This document shows positions 7,796-17,374 of a stretch of DNA of 64,000 nt, one piece after another. The notes below the pieces were generated by a model. The model did no database searches. It was given only the letters and a program-made list of their open reading frames with translations, and was not told the origin of the DNA. Source of the stretch: Streptococcus suis S735. GTDB taxonomy: Bacteria; Bacillota; Bacilli; Lactobacillales; Streptococcaceae. Position 1 is the stretch's first letter. Each line of letters opens with the position of its first letter. Both the position numbers and the translations under genes were made by a program. Location of the stretch: NCBI RefSeq assembly GCF_000294495.1, contig NC_018526.1:1798001-1862000 (forward strand), given 5' to 3'.

Positions 7796-9175
7796 GTTCT
7801 GAATTTCCTCTTTGGCACTTTTCAACTGGTCTGCAATCGATTCAAAACCTGTCCCGCCAAGGGAATTTCTACGACTAACAGCAACTTTGGAGGACAAGGC
7901 ATCATAAATATCTGCTTGAATAAGAGGCGAAATAGCCTGATAGGTCTCAAATGATACATCCTGGAGATAGTGTCCTGCCTTGCTACACTCCAAGACCAGT
8001 TTTCCAACAATCTCATGCGCTTGGCGGAAGGGCAGACCTTTACTAGCCAAATAATCAGCCAACTCTGTAGCATTTGAAAAGTCCTTCTCTGTCGATTGAG
8101 CCATCCTTTCCTTATGAACCGTCATCGTTTTCAGCATACCCGCCAAAATATCAATTGAAATCAAAACTGTTTCTGCCGTGTCAAACATGCCTTCCTTGTC
8201 TTCCTGTAAGTCTTTATTATAGGTTAAAGGCAGGGATTTCATGACTGTCAGTAGGCCAACTAAGTTCCCATAAACTCTACCTGTTTTCCCCCGAATCAGC
8301 TCAGCCATATCTGGATTTTTCTTCTGAGGCATGATGGAAGAACCTGTTGAAAAGGTATCGGATAGGGTGACAAATTGGTATTCATATGAACACCAGTTAA
8401 TGATTTCTTCACACAAACGCGACATGTGCATCATGAGGATACTGGCATTTGACAGAAATTCCAAGATAAAATCACGGTCAGACACAGCATCAAGAGAATT
8501 ACTATAGGGCTTGGCAAATCCCATCAAATCAGACGTCATCTGACGGTCAATCGGAAAGGTCGTCCCTGCCAAGGCCGCCGCACCAAGTGGGGATACATTT
8601 GTATGCTGCATGTTGAATGCAAAGCGCTCACTGTCTCGGCTGAACATGTTGTAATAGGCTAACAAGTGCTGAGCAAAACTAATGGGCTGGGCATGTTGCA
8701 AGTGGGTATAGCCGGGCATGATTGTTTCCACATGCTCCTGTGCAAGGTCTACTAAAATCTGACGTAGGTTGGTCAATTTGTCTACAACTTGAAAGAGTGT
8801 ATCCTTCAAATAAAGGTGCATATCCGTAGCCACTTGGTCGTTACGAGAACGAGCTGTATGGAGTTTGCCTGCAACTGAGCCTATTTTCTCCGTCAATAGA
8901 CTTTCAATATTCATGTGAATGTCTTCGTTTCGAATATCAAATACCAGCTTGCCAGCCTCATACTCCTCTAGCAATTCTTCCAGACCAGCTTGAATGACCT
9001 GAGCCTCAGCTTGAGAGATAATCCTAGTTTGCCCCAGCATCTTGACATGGGCCAGTGAGCCTTGAATATCATACTTGGCCAATTTTTGGTCAAAGCGAAT
9101 GGAGGCTCCGAATTCTTCAACCCATTCCTCAAGACTGGCTTCAAAGCGACCTCCCCATAATTTCTTTGCTTCCAT
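7781..9175 (-). CDS. argH: Argininosuccinate lyase
   Basis: Final step of arginine synthesis: splits argininosuccinate into arginine and fumarate. The 464-residue protein begins [10 protein letters not shown] and carries the fumarase/lyase superfamily signature [12 protein letters not shown] in the second half, with HTARSRNDQ earlier, both full-length and intact. It starts 13 bp after argG and is co-transcribed with it. No other arginine genes are in the window, so the citrulline source is elsewhere or external. Confidence 0.97.
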   Translation of the reverse strand: MEAKKLWGGRFEASLEEWVEEFGASIRFDQKLAKYDIQGSLAHVKMLGQTRIISQAEAQVIQAGLEELLEEYEAGKLVFDIRNEDIHMNIESLLTEKIGSVAGKLHTARSRNDQVATDMHLYLKDTLFQVVDKLTNLRQILVDLAQEHVETIMPGYTHLQHAQPISFAQHLLAYYNMFSRDSERFAFNMQHTNVSPLGAAALAGTTFPIDRQMTSDLMGFAKPYSNSLDAVSDRDFILEFLSNASILMMHMSRLCEEIINWCSYEYQFVTLSDTFSTGSSIMPQKKNPDMAELIRGKTGRVYGNLVGLLTVMKSLPLTYNKDLQEDKEGMFDTAETVLISIDILAGMLKTMTVHKERMAQSTEKDFSNATELADYLASKGLPFRQAHEIVGKLVLECSKAGHYLQDVSFETYQAISPLIQADIYDALSSKVAVSRRNSLGGTGFESIADQLKSAKEEIQNAKSL

Positions 9176-9188
9176 AGGCTCCTACTTT

Positions 9189-10382
9189 CTAGCTCTTTTT
9201 ATGAATTTCCGCATTGACCTTGGTTGGCAATCCCCAAAGCTTGATGAAACCGACTGCCGCATCTTGATCAAAGGTATCTGCACTGGTATAGGTTGCCAAA
9301 TCTTCGTCATAAAGGGAATTTGGAGATTTCCGAGCAACTACTTTGGCTGACCCCTTATACAATTTCACTTTTGCGGTGCCATTAACAACTGCCTGGGTCT
9401 GAGCAAGATAGGCCTTCAAGGCATCTGTTGCTGGATTGAACCACAAACCATTGTAAATCAAGTTAGAGAGTTCATTTGAAACAATCGGTTTGAAATGCGA
9501 TACTTCCCGTACCAGGGTCAAATCTTCAATTTCCTTGTGGGCTGTCAGAAGGGTAATAGCTCCTGGGCACTCGTAAATTTCCCGTGACTTGATTCCGACT
9601 AAACGATTTTCCACGTGGTCAATCCGACCCACACCATGTTTACCAGCAATGACATTGAGTCTTTGAATGAGATTAGCAAGACTTAACTTTTCACCATTTA
9701 CAGCAACAGGAATACCTGCTTTAAACTCAATATCGACATACTCGGGAGTATCTGGTGCATTTTCTGGAGAAGTAGTGATGCCAAAAGTATCTTCTGGCGC
9801 TTCATTCCATGGATTTTCCAAGACACCACACTCATTGGCACGACCCCAGAGGTTTTGGTCGACTGAGTAAGGACTGTCCAGATCGGCAGGAACTGGAACA
9901 CCATTTTCCTTGGCGAAGATGATTTCTTCTTCACGCGCCCACTTCCATTCACGGACAGGAGCCACGACTTTCAAGCTTGGATCCAGGGCTGCAATGGCTA
10001 CCTCAAACCGCACCTGGTCATTTCCCTTACCAGTACAGCCGTGGGCGATAGTGGTTGCTCCTGTCTTATGAGCCATTTCCACCAACTTTTTGGAAATCAA
10101 GGGACGGCTGAGAGCCGATACCAGCGGATATTTTTGCTCATAGTAGGCATGGGCTTGTAGGGCAGGCAAAACGTATTCTTGAGCAAATTCTTCTTTCACA
10201 TCCAAAACATGCGATTCAATTGCACCGATGGAAAGGGCCTTGTCATGAATAAATTCGAGATTTTTCCCTTCACCAACATCCATACAAACCGCAATGACAT
10301 CATAGTCTTTCTTCAACCAAGCAATCGCAACTGAAGTATCAAGTCCACCAGAATAGGCCAAAATTAATTTTTCTTTTGTCAT
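9189..10382 (-). CDS. argG: Argininosuccinate synthase
   Basis: ATP-dependent ligation of citrulline and aspartate to argininosuccinate. The 397-residue protein has the PP-loop [11 protein letters not shown] near residues 9-19, the [14 protein letters not shown] motif, and a normal length. I choose the ATG at 10382 ([13 protein letters not shown]); an upstream start adds ten unrelated residues. First gene of argG-argH. The promoter contains an ArgR-like box between -35 and -10, so arginine repression is likely. Confidence 0.97.
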   Translation of the reverse strand: MTKEKLILAYSGGLDTSVAIAWLKKDYDVIAVCMDVGEGKNLEFIHDKALSIGAIESHVLDVKEEFAQEYVLPALQAHAYYEQKYPLVSALSRPLISKKLVEMAHKTGATTIAHGCTGKGNDQVRFEVAIAALDPSLKVVAPVREWKWAREEEIIFAKENGVPVPADLDSPYSVDQNLWGRANECGVLENPWNEAPEDTFGITTSPENAPDTPEYVDIEFKAGIPVAVNGEKLSLANLIQRLNVIAGKHGVGRIDHVENRLVGIKSREIYECPGAITLLTAHKEIEDLTLVREVSHFKPIVSNELSNLIYNGLWFNPATDALKAYLAQTQAVVNGTAKVKLYKGSAKVVARKSPNSLYDEDLATYTSADTFDQDAAVGFIKLWGLPTKVNAEIHKKS

Positions 10383-10428
10383 AAACTTTCTCATTTCTAT
10401 ATATATTAGCAAATAAAACTTAGTGACT

Positions 10429-10503
10429 ATTATAGTGTATATTTATACTTTTTTGCAACATATTTATGCAAATTTTCTTAAAAAATGAATAAATATCGTA
10501 CAT
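10429..10503 (-). promoter_or_regulatory. argG promoter with ArgR-like boxes
   Basis: TTGCAA (10453-10458) and TATAAT (10429-10434) on the minus strand are 18 bp apart. The dyad GTATA-TT-TATAC (10437-10448) fills the spacer. Two further AT-rich, ARG-box-like stretches lie upstream at 10456-10471 and 10485-10503; the latter contains TGAATAAATAT. Repression by an ArgR/AhrC-type regulator is inferred. Confidence 0.6.
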
Positions 10504-10517
10504 TTCCAGAAAAATTT

Positions 10518-10547
10518 CCAAAAAAAGCTAGAGAATATTCTCCAGCT
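10518..10547 (-). terminator. Terminator of niaX
   Basis: The arms AGCTxGAGAAT/ATTCTCxAGCT (10526-10547, one mismatch) are followed by a run of T on the minus strand. Confidence 0.75.
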
Positions 10548-10575
10548 TCTAAAATATATTCCTCATCATAACTGA

Positions 10576-11124
10576 TTATGGTTGATAAATTTTCCGTTCT
10601 TTTAAAATTTTCCAGAAATAATAAGCTAAACTAAAATCAAGCAATCCATGAATAGCCGAGCCAACACCCACCAAGCCAAGCATCGTTATCCAGTAGGTAG
10701 CAGAAGTTTGTTGCCCCGAAGTAAGCACCATCACCACAATATATTCTCCTAGACCATGCAGGAGATTAAGCCCAATTCCTAATAGTAAAAAGCGCTTAGA
10801 ATCCATGAGAATCGGAAAACGCTTGACCAAGACCGCACCTAAGGTAAGGAAGAACAGGTGCGTAAGCGCCCGAAATACAATAACGATTGGAAAACCGGCG
10901 AGGAAAAAGCCTAAACTAGAACCTAAAGCAACAAAAATAGCAGTAGCTGGTGAAATAAACATGGCTATAAACAAAGGAATGTGACTAGCAAGTGTATAGG
11001 ATGCTGGGCCAATAATGATTTTAATCGGCATCATTAAAGGTATTAAAATGGCAAATGCGGTTAAAATTGCACTAATTGATAGCTGCTTAACTGAATTTTT
11101 AGATGATAGTGTTAATTGGGACAT
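10576..11124 (-). CDS. niaX: Niacin ECF transporter substrate-binding subunit NiaX
   Basis: Probable S component of an energy-coupling-factor transporter for niacin. It is a 182-residue, very hydrophobic protein with about six membrane segments and the conserved early part ISAILTAFAILIPLMMP followed by GPASYTLASHIPLFIAMF, as in streptococcal NiaX. It needs the shared EcfA/EcfA'/EcfT module, not in this window. The niacin repressor gene niaR lies immediately upstream, and a consensus promoter with a palindromic operator separates the two, which supports the niacin assignment. Confidence 0.82.
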   Translation of the reverse strand: MSQLTLSSKNSVKQLSISAILTAFAILIPLMMPIKIIIGPASYTLASHIPLFIAMFISPATAIFVALGSSLGFFLAGFPIVIVFRALTHLFFLTLGAVLVKRFPILMDSKRFLLLGIGLNLLHGLGEYIVVMVLTSGQQTSATYWITMLGLVGVGSAIHGLLDFSLAYYFWKILKERKIYQP

Positions 11125-11150
11125 TAGGCACCTCTCTTTCTATTGGTTTG

Positions 11151-11191
11151 ATTATAAAACAAAACCTTACAGGTGTCAAGACGCCTGTAAG
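11151..11191 (-). promoter_or_regulatory. niaX promoter and NiaR-type operator
   Basis: A perfect promoter, TTGACA (11174-11179), 17 bp, TATAAT (11151-11156), reads toward niaX. The -35 box lies inside a 26-bp dyad (11166-11191) with arms CTTACAGGYGTC, one mismatch. It fits an operator of the neighbouring niacin repressor. The same dyad followed by T-rich sequence could also end the niaR transcript. Confidence 0.78.
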
Positions 11192-11196
11192 ATTTA

Positions 11197-11721
11197 TTAA
11201 TTTTCTAGTAAAATACCTGCATGTTTTAAAGCTGCTGAAAGTTCATTATAGGCTTGCACAGATGGGAAAGAGACTGTATGTGTATGAACTCCTTCTGTTA
11301 AATTACTCAGTAACACACCTTGGTATTGACCTAAGGCATCCAAAAAATGATCCCTATCTTCTAAACTTGCAATATTCAGCTTGCCTGATAATAAGCCGTA
11401 AATGGGATGCTCAATTTCAACATCTAGTATTTGAGCTCCACCCTCTAGCAAGATTGTCAATTCTTTTTCTACCTCTTCTGGACCATGTTGACAAGCTATC
11501 TTTCGAATGTAGGCTCCTTCAGTAGATGGCAAAGAAGATTGGAGTAAGTACCCTCTCGGAGTTGCCAAGACAGCTTCTCCCTCCGCACGAAGCAAGGCTA
11601 CATCTCCAACAATTACTTGTCGACTCACTCCAAATTCTTTCGCCAGATAATTAGCTGCAAGGGGATAGGGGCTTTCTCGTAAAAGGGATAGGATTTTCTT
11701 ACGTCGTTCTGTTGCTTTCAT
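11197..11721 (-). CDS. niaR: Niacin-responsive repressor NiaR (HTH + 3H domain)
   Basis: Transcription repressor of niacin uptake or NAD synthesis genes. The 174-residue protein has an N-terminal helix-turn-helix (RRKKILSLLRESPYPLAANYLAKEFGVSR, about 5-35) and a C-terminal 3H domain. The histidines of the 3H domain can be seen in QHGPEE, EHPIYG, DHFLDAL and THTVSFPS. I choose the ATG at 11721, spaced correctly from AAAGGA, not the ATG two codons earlier. It probably acts on the palindrome in front of niaX. Confidence 0.88.
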   Translation of the reverse strand: MKATERRKKILSLLRESPYPLAANYLAKEFGVSRQVIVGDVALLRAEGEAVLATPRGYLLQSSLPSTEGAYIRKIACQHGPEEVEKELTILLEGGAQILDVEIEHPIYGLLSGKLNIASLEDRDHFLDALGQYQGVLLSNLTEGVHTHTVSFPSVQAYNELSAALKHAGILLEN

Positions 11722-11787
11722 ACACATTCCTTTCGTACACTTTTTTCCATTATATCAAAATTCCTGTAAATCAACCTTTCCTCAACC

Positions 11788-11818
11788 CAAAAACGGAAAC
11801 TGCAGAACAGTCTCCGTT
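11788..11818 (-). terminator. Terminator of the double VOC gene
   Basis: An 11-bp stem with one G-T pair (11792-11802 and 11808-11818) lies 9 bp past the stop codon and is followed by T residues on the minus strand. Confidence 0.82.
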
Positions 11819-11826
11819 ATCATCTG

Positions 11827-12702
11827 CTAGTTTAGCAATGCTTGAATAGCCGCAATGTCCAAACGTTTCATGGTCATCACAGCCGCATTGACTGCCTTGA
11901 CCTTTTCTGGGTTAGCCGTATCGTATGCTTCCATCAAAATACGCGGCACGATCTGCCAAGAAATCCCAAACTGGTCCTTGGCCCAACCGCAAATCTCCGC
12001 TTCTGGAACTGCCGACACTTTTTCATACCAGCTCTCCGCTTCTTCCTGACTGTCTACATAGACCATGAATGAGAAGGCTTCGTTGAAAGAAGCCACGCCA
12101 CCGTAGCCGTGGTCCATAACAATCATTTTCTGTCCAGCGACAAGAAGTTCCGCATAATTCAGTTTGGCAGCCTCAACAGCAGCCTCCCCTTCACCGTAGT
12201 AGGAAAGTTGACCGACACTAGCCTGAGGGAGCTTGTCCTTGTAGTAGTCCAACATAGGCTGGGCCAAACCGACCTGTTCCTGCGAGAAGAGCAGGCAGAT
12301 GTCAAACTGATAAGGCTTGTCCAAGTCCGGTGCATAAGACAGTTGCCAAGACAGACCAAAGCGGTCTTCCAACCAGACATAGTAAGGGCTGAAAGGATAT
12401 TCTCCCAAAGGCATGAGAATACGACCGCCTTCTGACAAGGCTTGGTACAAACGTGTCACTTCATCCTTGTCGGCTACATTGACCATAAGGGACATGGACT
12501 CATTGAGCGTAAAGTATGGACCCGCACTAATAGCCGCCAAGGTCATATCCCCCAGTTGAAACTGAATCAAATCCGAATCACCAGAAGGCGTATCCGTAAT
12601 CGTGTAGGTCCAGTCAACATTGCCACCAAAGAGGTCCACATAAAAAGCCACCGCTTCTTTTGCCTCTGTATCATACCAGAGATGAGGAATAATAGGTTGC
12701 AT
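11827..12702 (-). CDS. Double-domain VOC/PhnB-like protein
   Basis: A 291-residue protein made of two glyoxalase/bleomycin-resistance (VOC) domains of the PhnB-like type. Repeat 1 is about 1-130 (IPHLWYDTEAKEAVAFYVDLFGG ... DRFGLSWQL) and repeat 2 about 135-270 (... KDQFGISWQIVPR). The paired FG-SWQ ends are typical. No enzyme activity can be assigned; relatives are often annotated 3-demethylubiquinone methyltransferase-like, without evidence in bacteria lacking ubiquinone. Start ATG 12702 with AAGGAG upstream. Confidence 0.82.
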   Translation of the reverse strand: MQPIIPHLWYDTEAKEAVAFYVDLFGGNVDWTYTITDTPSGDSDLIQFQLGDMTLAAISAGPYFTLNESMSLMVNVADKDEVTRLYQALSEGGRILMPLGEYPFSPYYVWLEDRFGLSWQLSYAPDLDKPYQFDICLLFSQEQVGLAQPMLDYYKDKLPQASVGQLSYYGEGEAAVEAAKLNYAELLVAGQKMIVMDHGYGGVASFNEAFSFMVYVDSQEEAESWYEKVSAVPEAEICGWAKDQFGISWQIVPRILMEAYDTANPEKVKAVNAAVMTMKRLDIAAIQALLN

Positions 12703-12775
12703 AAATTTCTCCTTTTCTTTCGTCTGCCCATTATACCACACACTTGTCCGTACAAGCTCACAGGAAAACTTCCTA

Positions 12776-12784
12776 TGCTATAAT
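12776..12784 (+). promoter_or_regulatory. Extended -10 promoter of the plus-strand NUDIX gene
   Basis: TGCTATAAT at 12776-12784 is an extended -10 element 24 bp before the start codon. I see no clear -35. Confidence 0.6.
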
Positions 12785-12808
12785 AGAAGGATAGAAAAGG
12801 AGCAAGCT

Positions 12809-13309
12809 ATGGAAATCTGGAATGCCTACACAGCCGACGGTCACTTGACCGACCACACCCTCACACGCGGAGAATCCATTCCCGACGGCCTCTACCACCT
12901 AGTCGTCGAGTGCATCATCCGCCACCACGACGGCAGCACCCTCTTCATGAAACGCGACAGCACCAAACCCTCCTACCCTGACTATTATGAAGCGACAGCA
13001 GGAGGTTCGGCTTTGTTTGGAGAAATAGCAGAGCAGGCCATTTTGCGCGAAGTCCGCGAAGAGACAGGCATTGAGCTGACAGCTGACCAACTACGCCACC
13101 ATAAACACTTTGTTGCCCATGACGACCAGTGCATTTTCCACTGCTACTGGGCTGAAACCGACTGGGACAAAGTTGCTATCCAACTCCAAGCCAACGAAAC
13201 CAGCAATTATATCTGGGTGCAACAAGAAAATTTGAAAGATTTCCTGGAAACAGAGCTAGTCATTCCAAGGCAGAAAGACTATGTGGAGAGGCTGTTTTTA
13301 GAAAGCTAA
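12809..13309 (+). CDS. NUDIX hydrolase
   Basis: A 166-residue NUDIX protein on the plus strand. The box is complete (AGGSALFGE then REVREETGI). The long N-terminus (MEIWNAYTADGHLTDHTLTRGE...) with the acidic HHDGSTLFMKRD strand resembles the isopentenyl-diphosphate-isomerase-like or YfcD-like NUDIX subgroup, so a nucleotide substrate is not certain. AGGAGC lies just upstream of the ATG. It is a monocistronic gene, convergent with mmuM and sharing a terminator hairpin with it. Confidence 0.86.
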   Translation: MEIWNAYTADGHLTDHTLTRGESIPDGLYHLVVECIIRHHDGSTLFMKRDSTKPSYPDYYEATAGGSALFGEIAEQAILREVREETGIELTADQLRHHKHFVAHDDQCIFHCYWAETDWDKVAIQLQANETSNYIWVQQENLKDFLETELVIPRQKDYVERLFLES

Positions 13310-13321
13310 ATTCCCCTAACA

Positions 13322-13358
13322 GACAAATCCCCGCCGTCACAGGACAGCGGGGCTCCTT
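13322..13358. terminator. Bidirectional terminator between NUDIX and mmuM
   Basis: The arms CCCCGC (13329-13334) and GCGGGG (13347-13352) form a stem, with CTCCTTTT following on the plus strand. A near copy with compensatory base changes lies at 15792-15822. Confidence 0.75.
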
Positions 13359-14306
13359 TTATTTCAAACCTGCAACTAGGTCAGCAATATCGGCTGGTCG
13401 GGTTCGGCAACAACCTCCAACTACCTTGGCACCCAGTTCGTGCCATTCAAGTGTGTTGTCCAGAAGAGAATGGCTGTCGTCTGCCTTTTCCTTCCAAGTT
13501 TGAGTGGCTCCATCATAGACTTCCCCAGAATTCGGATAGGTGACAAATGGTTTATCCGTTTTTTCTCTCAACTGACTGAGAAAGGCTGGATAGAGCGAGG
13601 GAGCCGTACAGTTAAGACCAACCGCCAAAATCTGCTCACTGCTGTTGACCAGCTCTGCTATTTTTTCAATAGACGTTCCGTCAGAAATCGACTGACCGTC
13701 TTGTGAGGTGAAACTAATATAGGCTTCAGCCTCTGGAAAATCCTCTGCCAGCAACTCTACTAAGGCTTGTGCTTCAAGAACATTTGGGATGGTTTCCAAG
13801 GCTAAGAGTTCAGCCTCCTGTTCTAAGAGGAGTTCAATTCTGCGACGGTGGAAATCTTTTAATTCTGACAGACTAATGTTGCCATAATCGCCTGTATATT
13901 CAGCACCGTTCGCCAAATAGGCTGCGTAGGGACCCACGTCACCTGAGATGAGAGGATAGGTTCGTTGTACTTTTTCAGCTTCAGACAATTCTGCCCAAAC
14001 CTCATCACGCGCTTCCTTGGCCAAATCAACGGTCAAGCGAATGAGTTCTTCAGCCTCTGCTTGTGACAAACCAACTTCTGCTAATCCTTCAAAGGTTGCC
14101 TGATAGGTTGAAGTCGTGACCAAGTCTGCTCCGGCACGAATATAATCCTTGTGGATATCCTTGATATACTGGGGATTCTCCAAAAGATACTTGGCTGACC
14201 AGAGCTTACCTGATACATCATGACCTCGAAATTCCAATTCCGTCCCAAGAGCACCGTGTAAAATGATGTATTCCTTTTGTTCTAATAGTTCTTTAAAACG
14301 ACCCAT
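13359..14306 (-). CDS. mmuM: Homocysteine S-methyltransferase
   Basis: Makes methionine from homocysteine using S-methylmethionine (or SAM) as methyl donor. The 315-residue protein has the zinc-binding cysteines expected of the family: VGLNCTAP and the C-terminal GGCCRTRP. The N-terminal HGALGTELEFRGHD and TSTYQATFEG motifs are also typical. It lies 12 bp after mmuP and forms a salvage operon with it: MmuP brings the methyl donor in and MmuM uses it. Confidence 0.95.
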   Translation of the reverse strand: MGRFKELLEQKEYIILHGALGTELEFRGHDVSGKLWSAKYLLENPQYIKDIHKDYIRAGADLVTTSTYQATFEGLAEVGLSQAEAEELIRLTVDLAKEARDEVWAELSEAEKVQRTYPLISGDVGPYAAYLANGAEYTGDYGNISLSELKDFHRRRIELLLEQEAELLALETIPNVLEAQALVELLAEDFPEAEAYISFTSQDGQSISDGTSIEKIAELVNSSEQILAVGLNCTAPSLYPAFLSQLREKTDKPFVTYPNSGEVYDGATQTWKEKADDSHSLLDNTLEWHELGAKVVGGCCRTRPADIADLVAGLK

Positions 14307-14318
14307 ACTAGTTTCTCC

Positions 14319-15695
14319 TTACCACTTCTTGAAGCGGATGTAGTGATAAATATAGCAGCCAATCATGAATGGCACACCAAAGTAAAGACCGGCACGCTGA
14401 GAAGGATCCCAACCGATTCCGATGATGGAAATAACCAACAAAACAACCGTAATCCACGGCAAGGTTGGTGAGAAGGGTGTCTTGTATTCCAATTCATCTT
14501 CGCTATGATTCTTCAAAAATTCACGTCGGAAACCGATTTGTGCCAATGGAATGGCCAACCAAGCAATCACAACTGCAAAACCAGCAATGGAAACCAGAGC
14601 AAGGAAGATAGTATCTTCTGCATAAATTGACGCAACCAAGGCAATCACAACACCAATCATGGACAAGATCATGCCACGCATTGGAACACCGTGTTTATTA
14701 ATTTTTACCAATTCCTTGCTAATCATGCCTTCATTTGCCAAAGACCAAAGCATACGGCTTGAAGCGTATAGCCCTGATGTAGAGGCCGATAAAATAGCCG
14801 TCAAGATAATAAAGTTCATAATATCTGCAGCGTAAGGAAAACCGATTTTATCCAATACAAGTACGAATGGCGCTTCTGTCACACCTGCTTCTGACATAGG
14901 AAGTAGGGCTGCCAAGACTACAATGGTCAAGACGAAGAAGATGACCAAGAGACCGATTGTTGACTTGATGGCTTGTGGCACGGCTTTCTTAGGATTGTCA
15001 GTCTCTCCAGCGGCAATTCCGATCATTTCCACACCTGAAAAGGCATAGTTAACCGACAGCATAACTGAAATCAACCCAACTAGGCCGTTAGGAAGTAAAC
15101 CTTGGGCTGTAATATTAGTAAAGAGCGGCGCAGCATTGGTTCCCTCAAATGGCAAAATACCAAAAATAGCTAAAGTCCCAAGCACAATAAAGGCTGCTAT
15201 GGCATAGACCTTGATAGACGAGAGTGCATCCTCCGCCTTGGCAAACCAACCAACAGAAAGGGTATTTAGCCCAAAGACAATAACTGCAAAAATCGTCGCA
15301 AAAATCCAAATCGGTACACTAGGAAACCAGCGTTGCATAAGCTGTGCTGCTCCAACGAACTGAGAAGCTAGAGCGACTACCCAACAAAGCCAATACATCC
15401 AGGCCACCATAAATCCTGTTCCAGGACTGATAAACTTGGTCGCATAGGTATGAAAAGAACCTGTGACTGGCATGGCTACCGAAAGCTCACCCAAAGAAAA
15501 CATAACCAAATAGACCATAACAGCTCCGAAAAGATAGGCTGCAACAGCTCCAAATGGACCAGCCTGTGCAATGGTATAGCCTGAACTCAAAAACAATCCT
15601 GTCCCGATAACCCCGCCGATGGACAACATCTGCAAATGACGACTGTTCATCTCGCGGTTAAAGGTCCCTTGATTTTCAAAATTATGATTTTCCAT
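14319..15695 (-). CDS. mmuP: S-methylmethionine permease (APC family)
   Basis: A 458-residue amino-acid permease with about 12 membrane segments. The N-terminal RHLQMLSIGGVIGTGLFLSSG signature marks the amino acid-polyamine-organocation superfamily. The assignment to S-methylmethionine rests on its position directly upstream of mmuM and on a MET-box-like element in the promoter region. Amino-acid permeases are hard to tell apart by sequence alone, so a different substrate is possible. Confidence 0.85.
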   Translation of the reverse strand: MENHNFENQGTFNREMNSRHLQMLSIGGVIGTGLFLSSGYTIAQAGPFGAVAAYLFGAVMVYLVMFSLGELSVAMPVTGSFHTYATKFISPGTGFMVAWMYWLCWVVALASQFVGAAQLMQRWFPSVPIWIFATIFAVIVFGLNTLSVGWFAKAEDALSSIKVYAIAAFIVLGTLAIFGILPFEGTNAAPLFTNITAQGLLPNGLVGLISVMLSVNYAFSGVEMIGIAAGETDNPKKAVPQAIKSTIGLLVIFFVLTIVVLAALLPMSEAGVTEAPFVLVLDKIGFPYAADIMNFIILTAILSASTSGLYASSRMLWSLANEGMISKELVKINKHGVPMRGMILSMIGVVIALVASIYAEDTIFLALVSIAGFAVVIAWLAIPLAQIGFRREFLKNHSEDELEYKTPFSPTLPWITVVLLVISIIGIGWDPSQRAGLYFGVPFMIGCYIYHYIRFKKW

Positions 15696-15775
15696 AAACT
15701 CTCCTAAATTCTTGTGATTATTCTATCATACCATGGATTTTCAAAAACTGGTTATATCGTTTTCAATCCAGGTGT

Positions 15776-15792
15776 TATAGCTTCAAACTATG
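15776..15792 (-). promoter_or_regulatory. MET-box upstream of mmuP
   Basis: The 17-bp near-palindrome CATAGTTTGAAGCTATA on the minus strand closely fits the streptococcal MET-box TATAGTTTNAAACTATA, bound by the LysR-type methionine regulator MtaR/MetR. It lies about 80 bp upstream of the mmuP start. Confidence 0.7.
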
Positions 15793-15830
15793 ACAAATCC
15801 CCACCGCCATATGACAGTGGGGATTATTTC
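15792..15830 (-). terminator. Terminator of gltX
   Basis: A CCCCAC/GTGGGG stem lies just past the gltX stop. It is nearly identical to the hairpin at 13322-13352, with the G-C closing pair replaced by A-T. The minus-strand tail (ATTTGTC) is only weakly T-rich. Confidence 0.55.
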
Positions 15831-15831
15831 A

Positions 15832-17286
15832 TTACAAACTCTTCAACATATTGTCAATATGCTGGATGGATTTTTCACGGCCGAGCAGGTAAATAGTATT
15901 TGGCAACTCAGGTCCATGCATTTCGCCTGAAACAGCGATACGGATTGGCATGAAGAGGTTTTTGCCCTTGATGCCTGTTTCTTTTTGAACAGCCTTGATT
16001 TGTGGGAAGATGTTATCTGGTTGGAAATCTTCGTCCGTCATGGCTTCCAATTTTTCCTTGAGGGCGTTGAGAACAGTTGGAACCGTTTCGCCTGCCATGA
16101 CTTCTTTTTCTTCCGCAGTCAATTCTGGGAAATCAGAGAAGAAAAGGTCTGTCAAACCAACGATTTCATCCGCAGATGACATCTGTGGCTTGTAAAGTTC
16201 CACCAATTTTTCTGCCTTGTCTGTCAAACGCCCCGCTTCTTCCAAGAATGGCTTAGCAAGGTTGAAAATAGTTTCTAAATCAGCATTTTTGATGTACTCA
16301 TTGCTCATCCAGTCCATTTTCTTCTGGTCAAAGGCAGCGGGTGACTTGCTGAGACGGTTCTCATCGAAGAGTTGGATAAATTGCTCACGAGAGAAGATTT
16401 CCTCTTCACCACCCGGGTTCCAACCCAAAAGACCGATAAAGTTGAAGACAGCCTCAGGCATGTAACCTTTACGGCGGTAATCTTCGATGAACTGAAGGGT
16501 GTTAGTATCACGTTTAGACAACTTTTTACCTGTTTCAGAATTGATAATAAGCGTCATGTGACCAAATTCTGGCGCTTCCCAACCAAGTGCTTCATAGACC
16601 ATGAGCTGCTTGGGTGTGTTGGCAATGTGGTCATCCCCACGGATAACGTGCGAGATTTTCATGAGATAATCATCAATGACCACGGCAAAGTTGTAGGTTG
16701 GGTAGCCGTCACGTTTCTGGATAACCCAGTCACCACCGATGTTGCCACCTTCAAACTCGATCTCACCCTTAACCATGTCGTTCCACTTGTAGATACCAGC
16801 TTCGTTGACAGCCAAGCGGACCGTTGGGACAATGCCAGCCGCCTCACGCTCTGCGATGTAGGCAGTTTTTTCATCCTCAGACATACCAAGGTATTCGTTG
16901 ATGTAGCGAGGTGTTTCGCCCGCAGCTTCCTGACGCTCACGCTCCGCCGCCAACTCTTCTTCGGTCACATAAGACTTGTAGGCCTTGCCTTCTGCCAAGA
17001 GCTGATCAACATACTTTTGGTAAATATCCAAACGCTCAGACTGACGGTAGTTCTCATGGGTTTCTGGACTCTCATCCCAGTCAATACCCAACCAACGCAG
17101 GTTTTCAAGTTGAGAACGCTCGCCGTCTTCCACATGGCGCTTGCGGTCTGTATCCTCGATACGAATGAGGAAAGTACCGCCATGATGACGGGCAAAAAGA
17201 TAGTTAAACAATGCTGTACGGGCATTTCCGATATGCAAAAGTCCCGTTGGACTTGGTGCGTAACGCACACGAATTGGTTTAGTCAT
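15832..17286 (-). CDS. gltX: Glutamyl-tRNA synthetase
   Basis: Charges tRNA-Glu, and in Gram-positive bacteria also tRNA-Gln before amidation. The 484-residue class I synthetase has [20 protein letters not shown] (HIGH motif HIGN) at the start and KLSKRD (KMSKS motif) near residue 255. I choose the ATG at 17286, spaced from AGGAGAG, because upstream codons are not family-like. An extended -10 (TGCTATAAT) lies about 30 bp upstream. Confidence 0.97.
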   Translation of the reverse strand: MTKPIRVRYAPSPTGLLHIGNARTALFNYLFARHHGGTFLIRIEDTDRKRHVEDGERSQLENLRWLGIDWDESPETHENYRQSERLDIYQKYVDQLLAEGKAYKSYVTEEELAAERERQEAAGETPRYINEYLGMSEDEKTAYIAEREAAGIVPTVRLAVNEAGIYKWNDMVKGEIEFEGGNIGGDWVIQKRDGYPTYNFAVVIDDYLMKISHVIRGDDHIANTPKQLMVYEALGWEAPEFGHMTLIINSETGKKLSKRDTNTLQFIEDYRRKGYMPEAVFNFIGLLGWNPGGEEEIFSREQFIQLFDENRLSKSPAAFDQKKMDWMSNEYIKNADLETIFNLAKPFLEEAGRLTDKAEKLVELYKPQMSSADEIVGLTDLFFSDFPELTAEEKEVMAGETVPTVLNALKEKLEAMTDEDFQPDNIFPQIKAVQKETGIKGKNLFMPIRIAVSGEMHGPELPNTIYLLGREKSIQHIDNMLKSL

Positions 17287-17345
17287 GTTTCTCTCCTGTA
17301 AAATTTCAATCAAGAACATTATAGCATAGATATGCATAAGAAAAC

Positions 17346-17374
17346 AGAAAAATCAGTCTAAACAGACTGATTTT
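17346..17374 (-). terminator. Terminator of the MFS gene
   Basis: A perfect 11-bp stem AAAATCAGTCT/AGACTGATTTT (17349-17359 and 17364-17374) overlaps the stop codon of the MFS gene. Confidence 0.85.

Noticed and set aside
16372-17301. 309-residue open frame antisense to gltX
   Set aside because: Mirror frame of a conserved gene; composition is that of a reversed codon pattern and no domain is visible.
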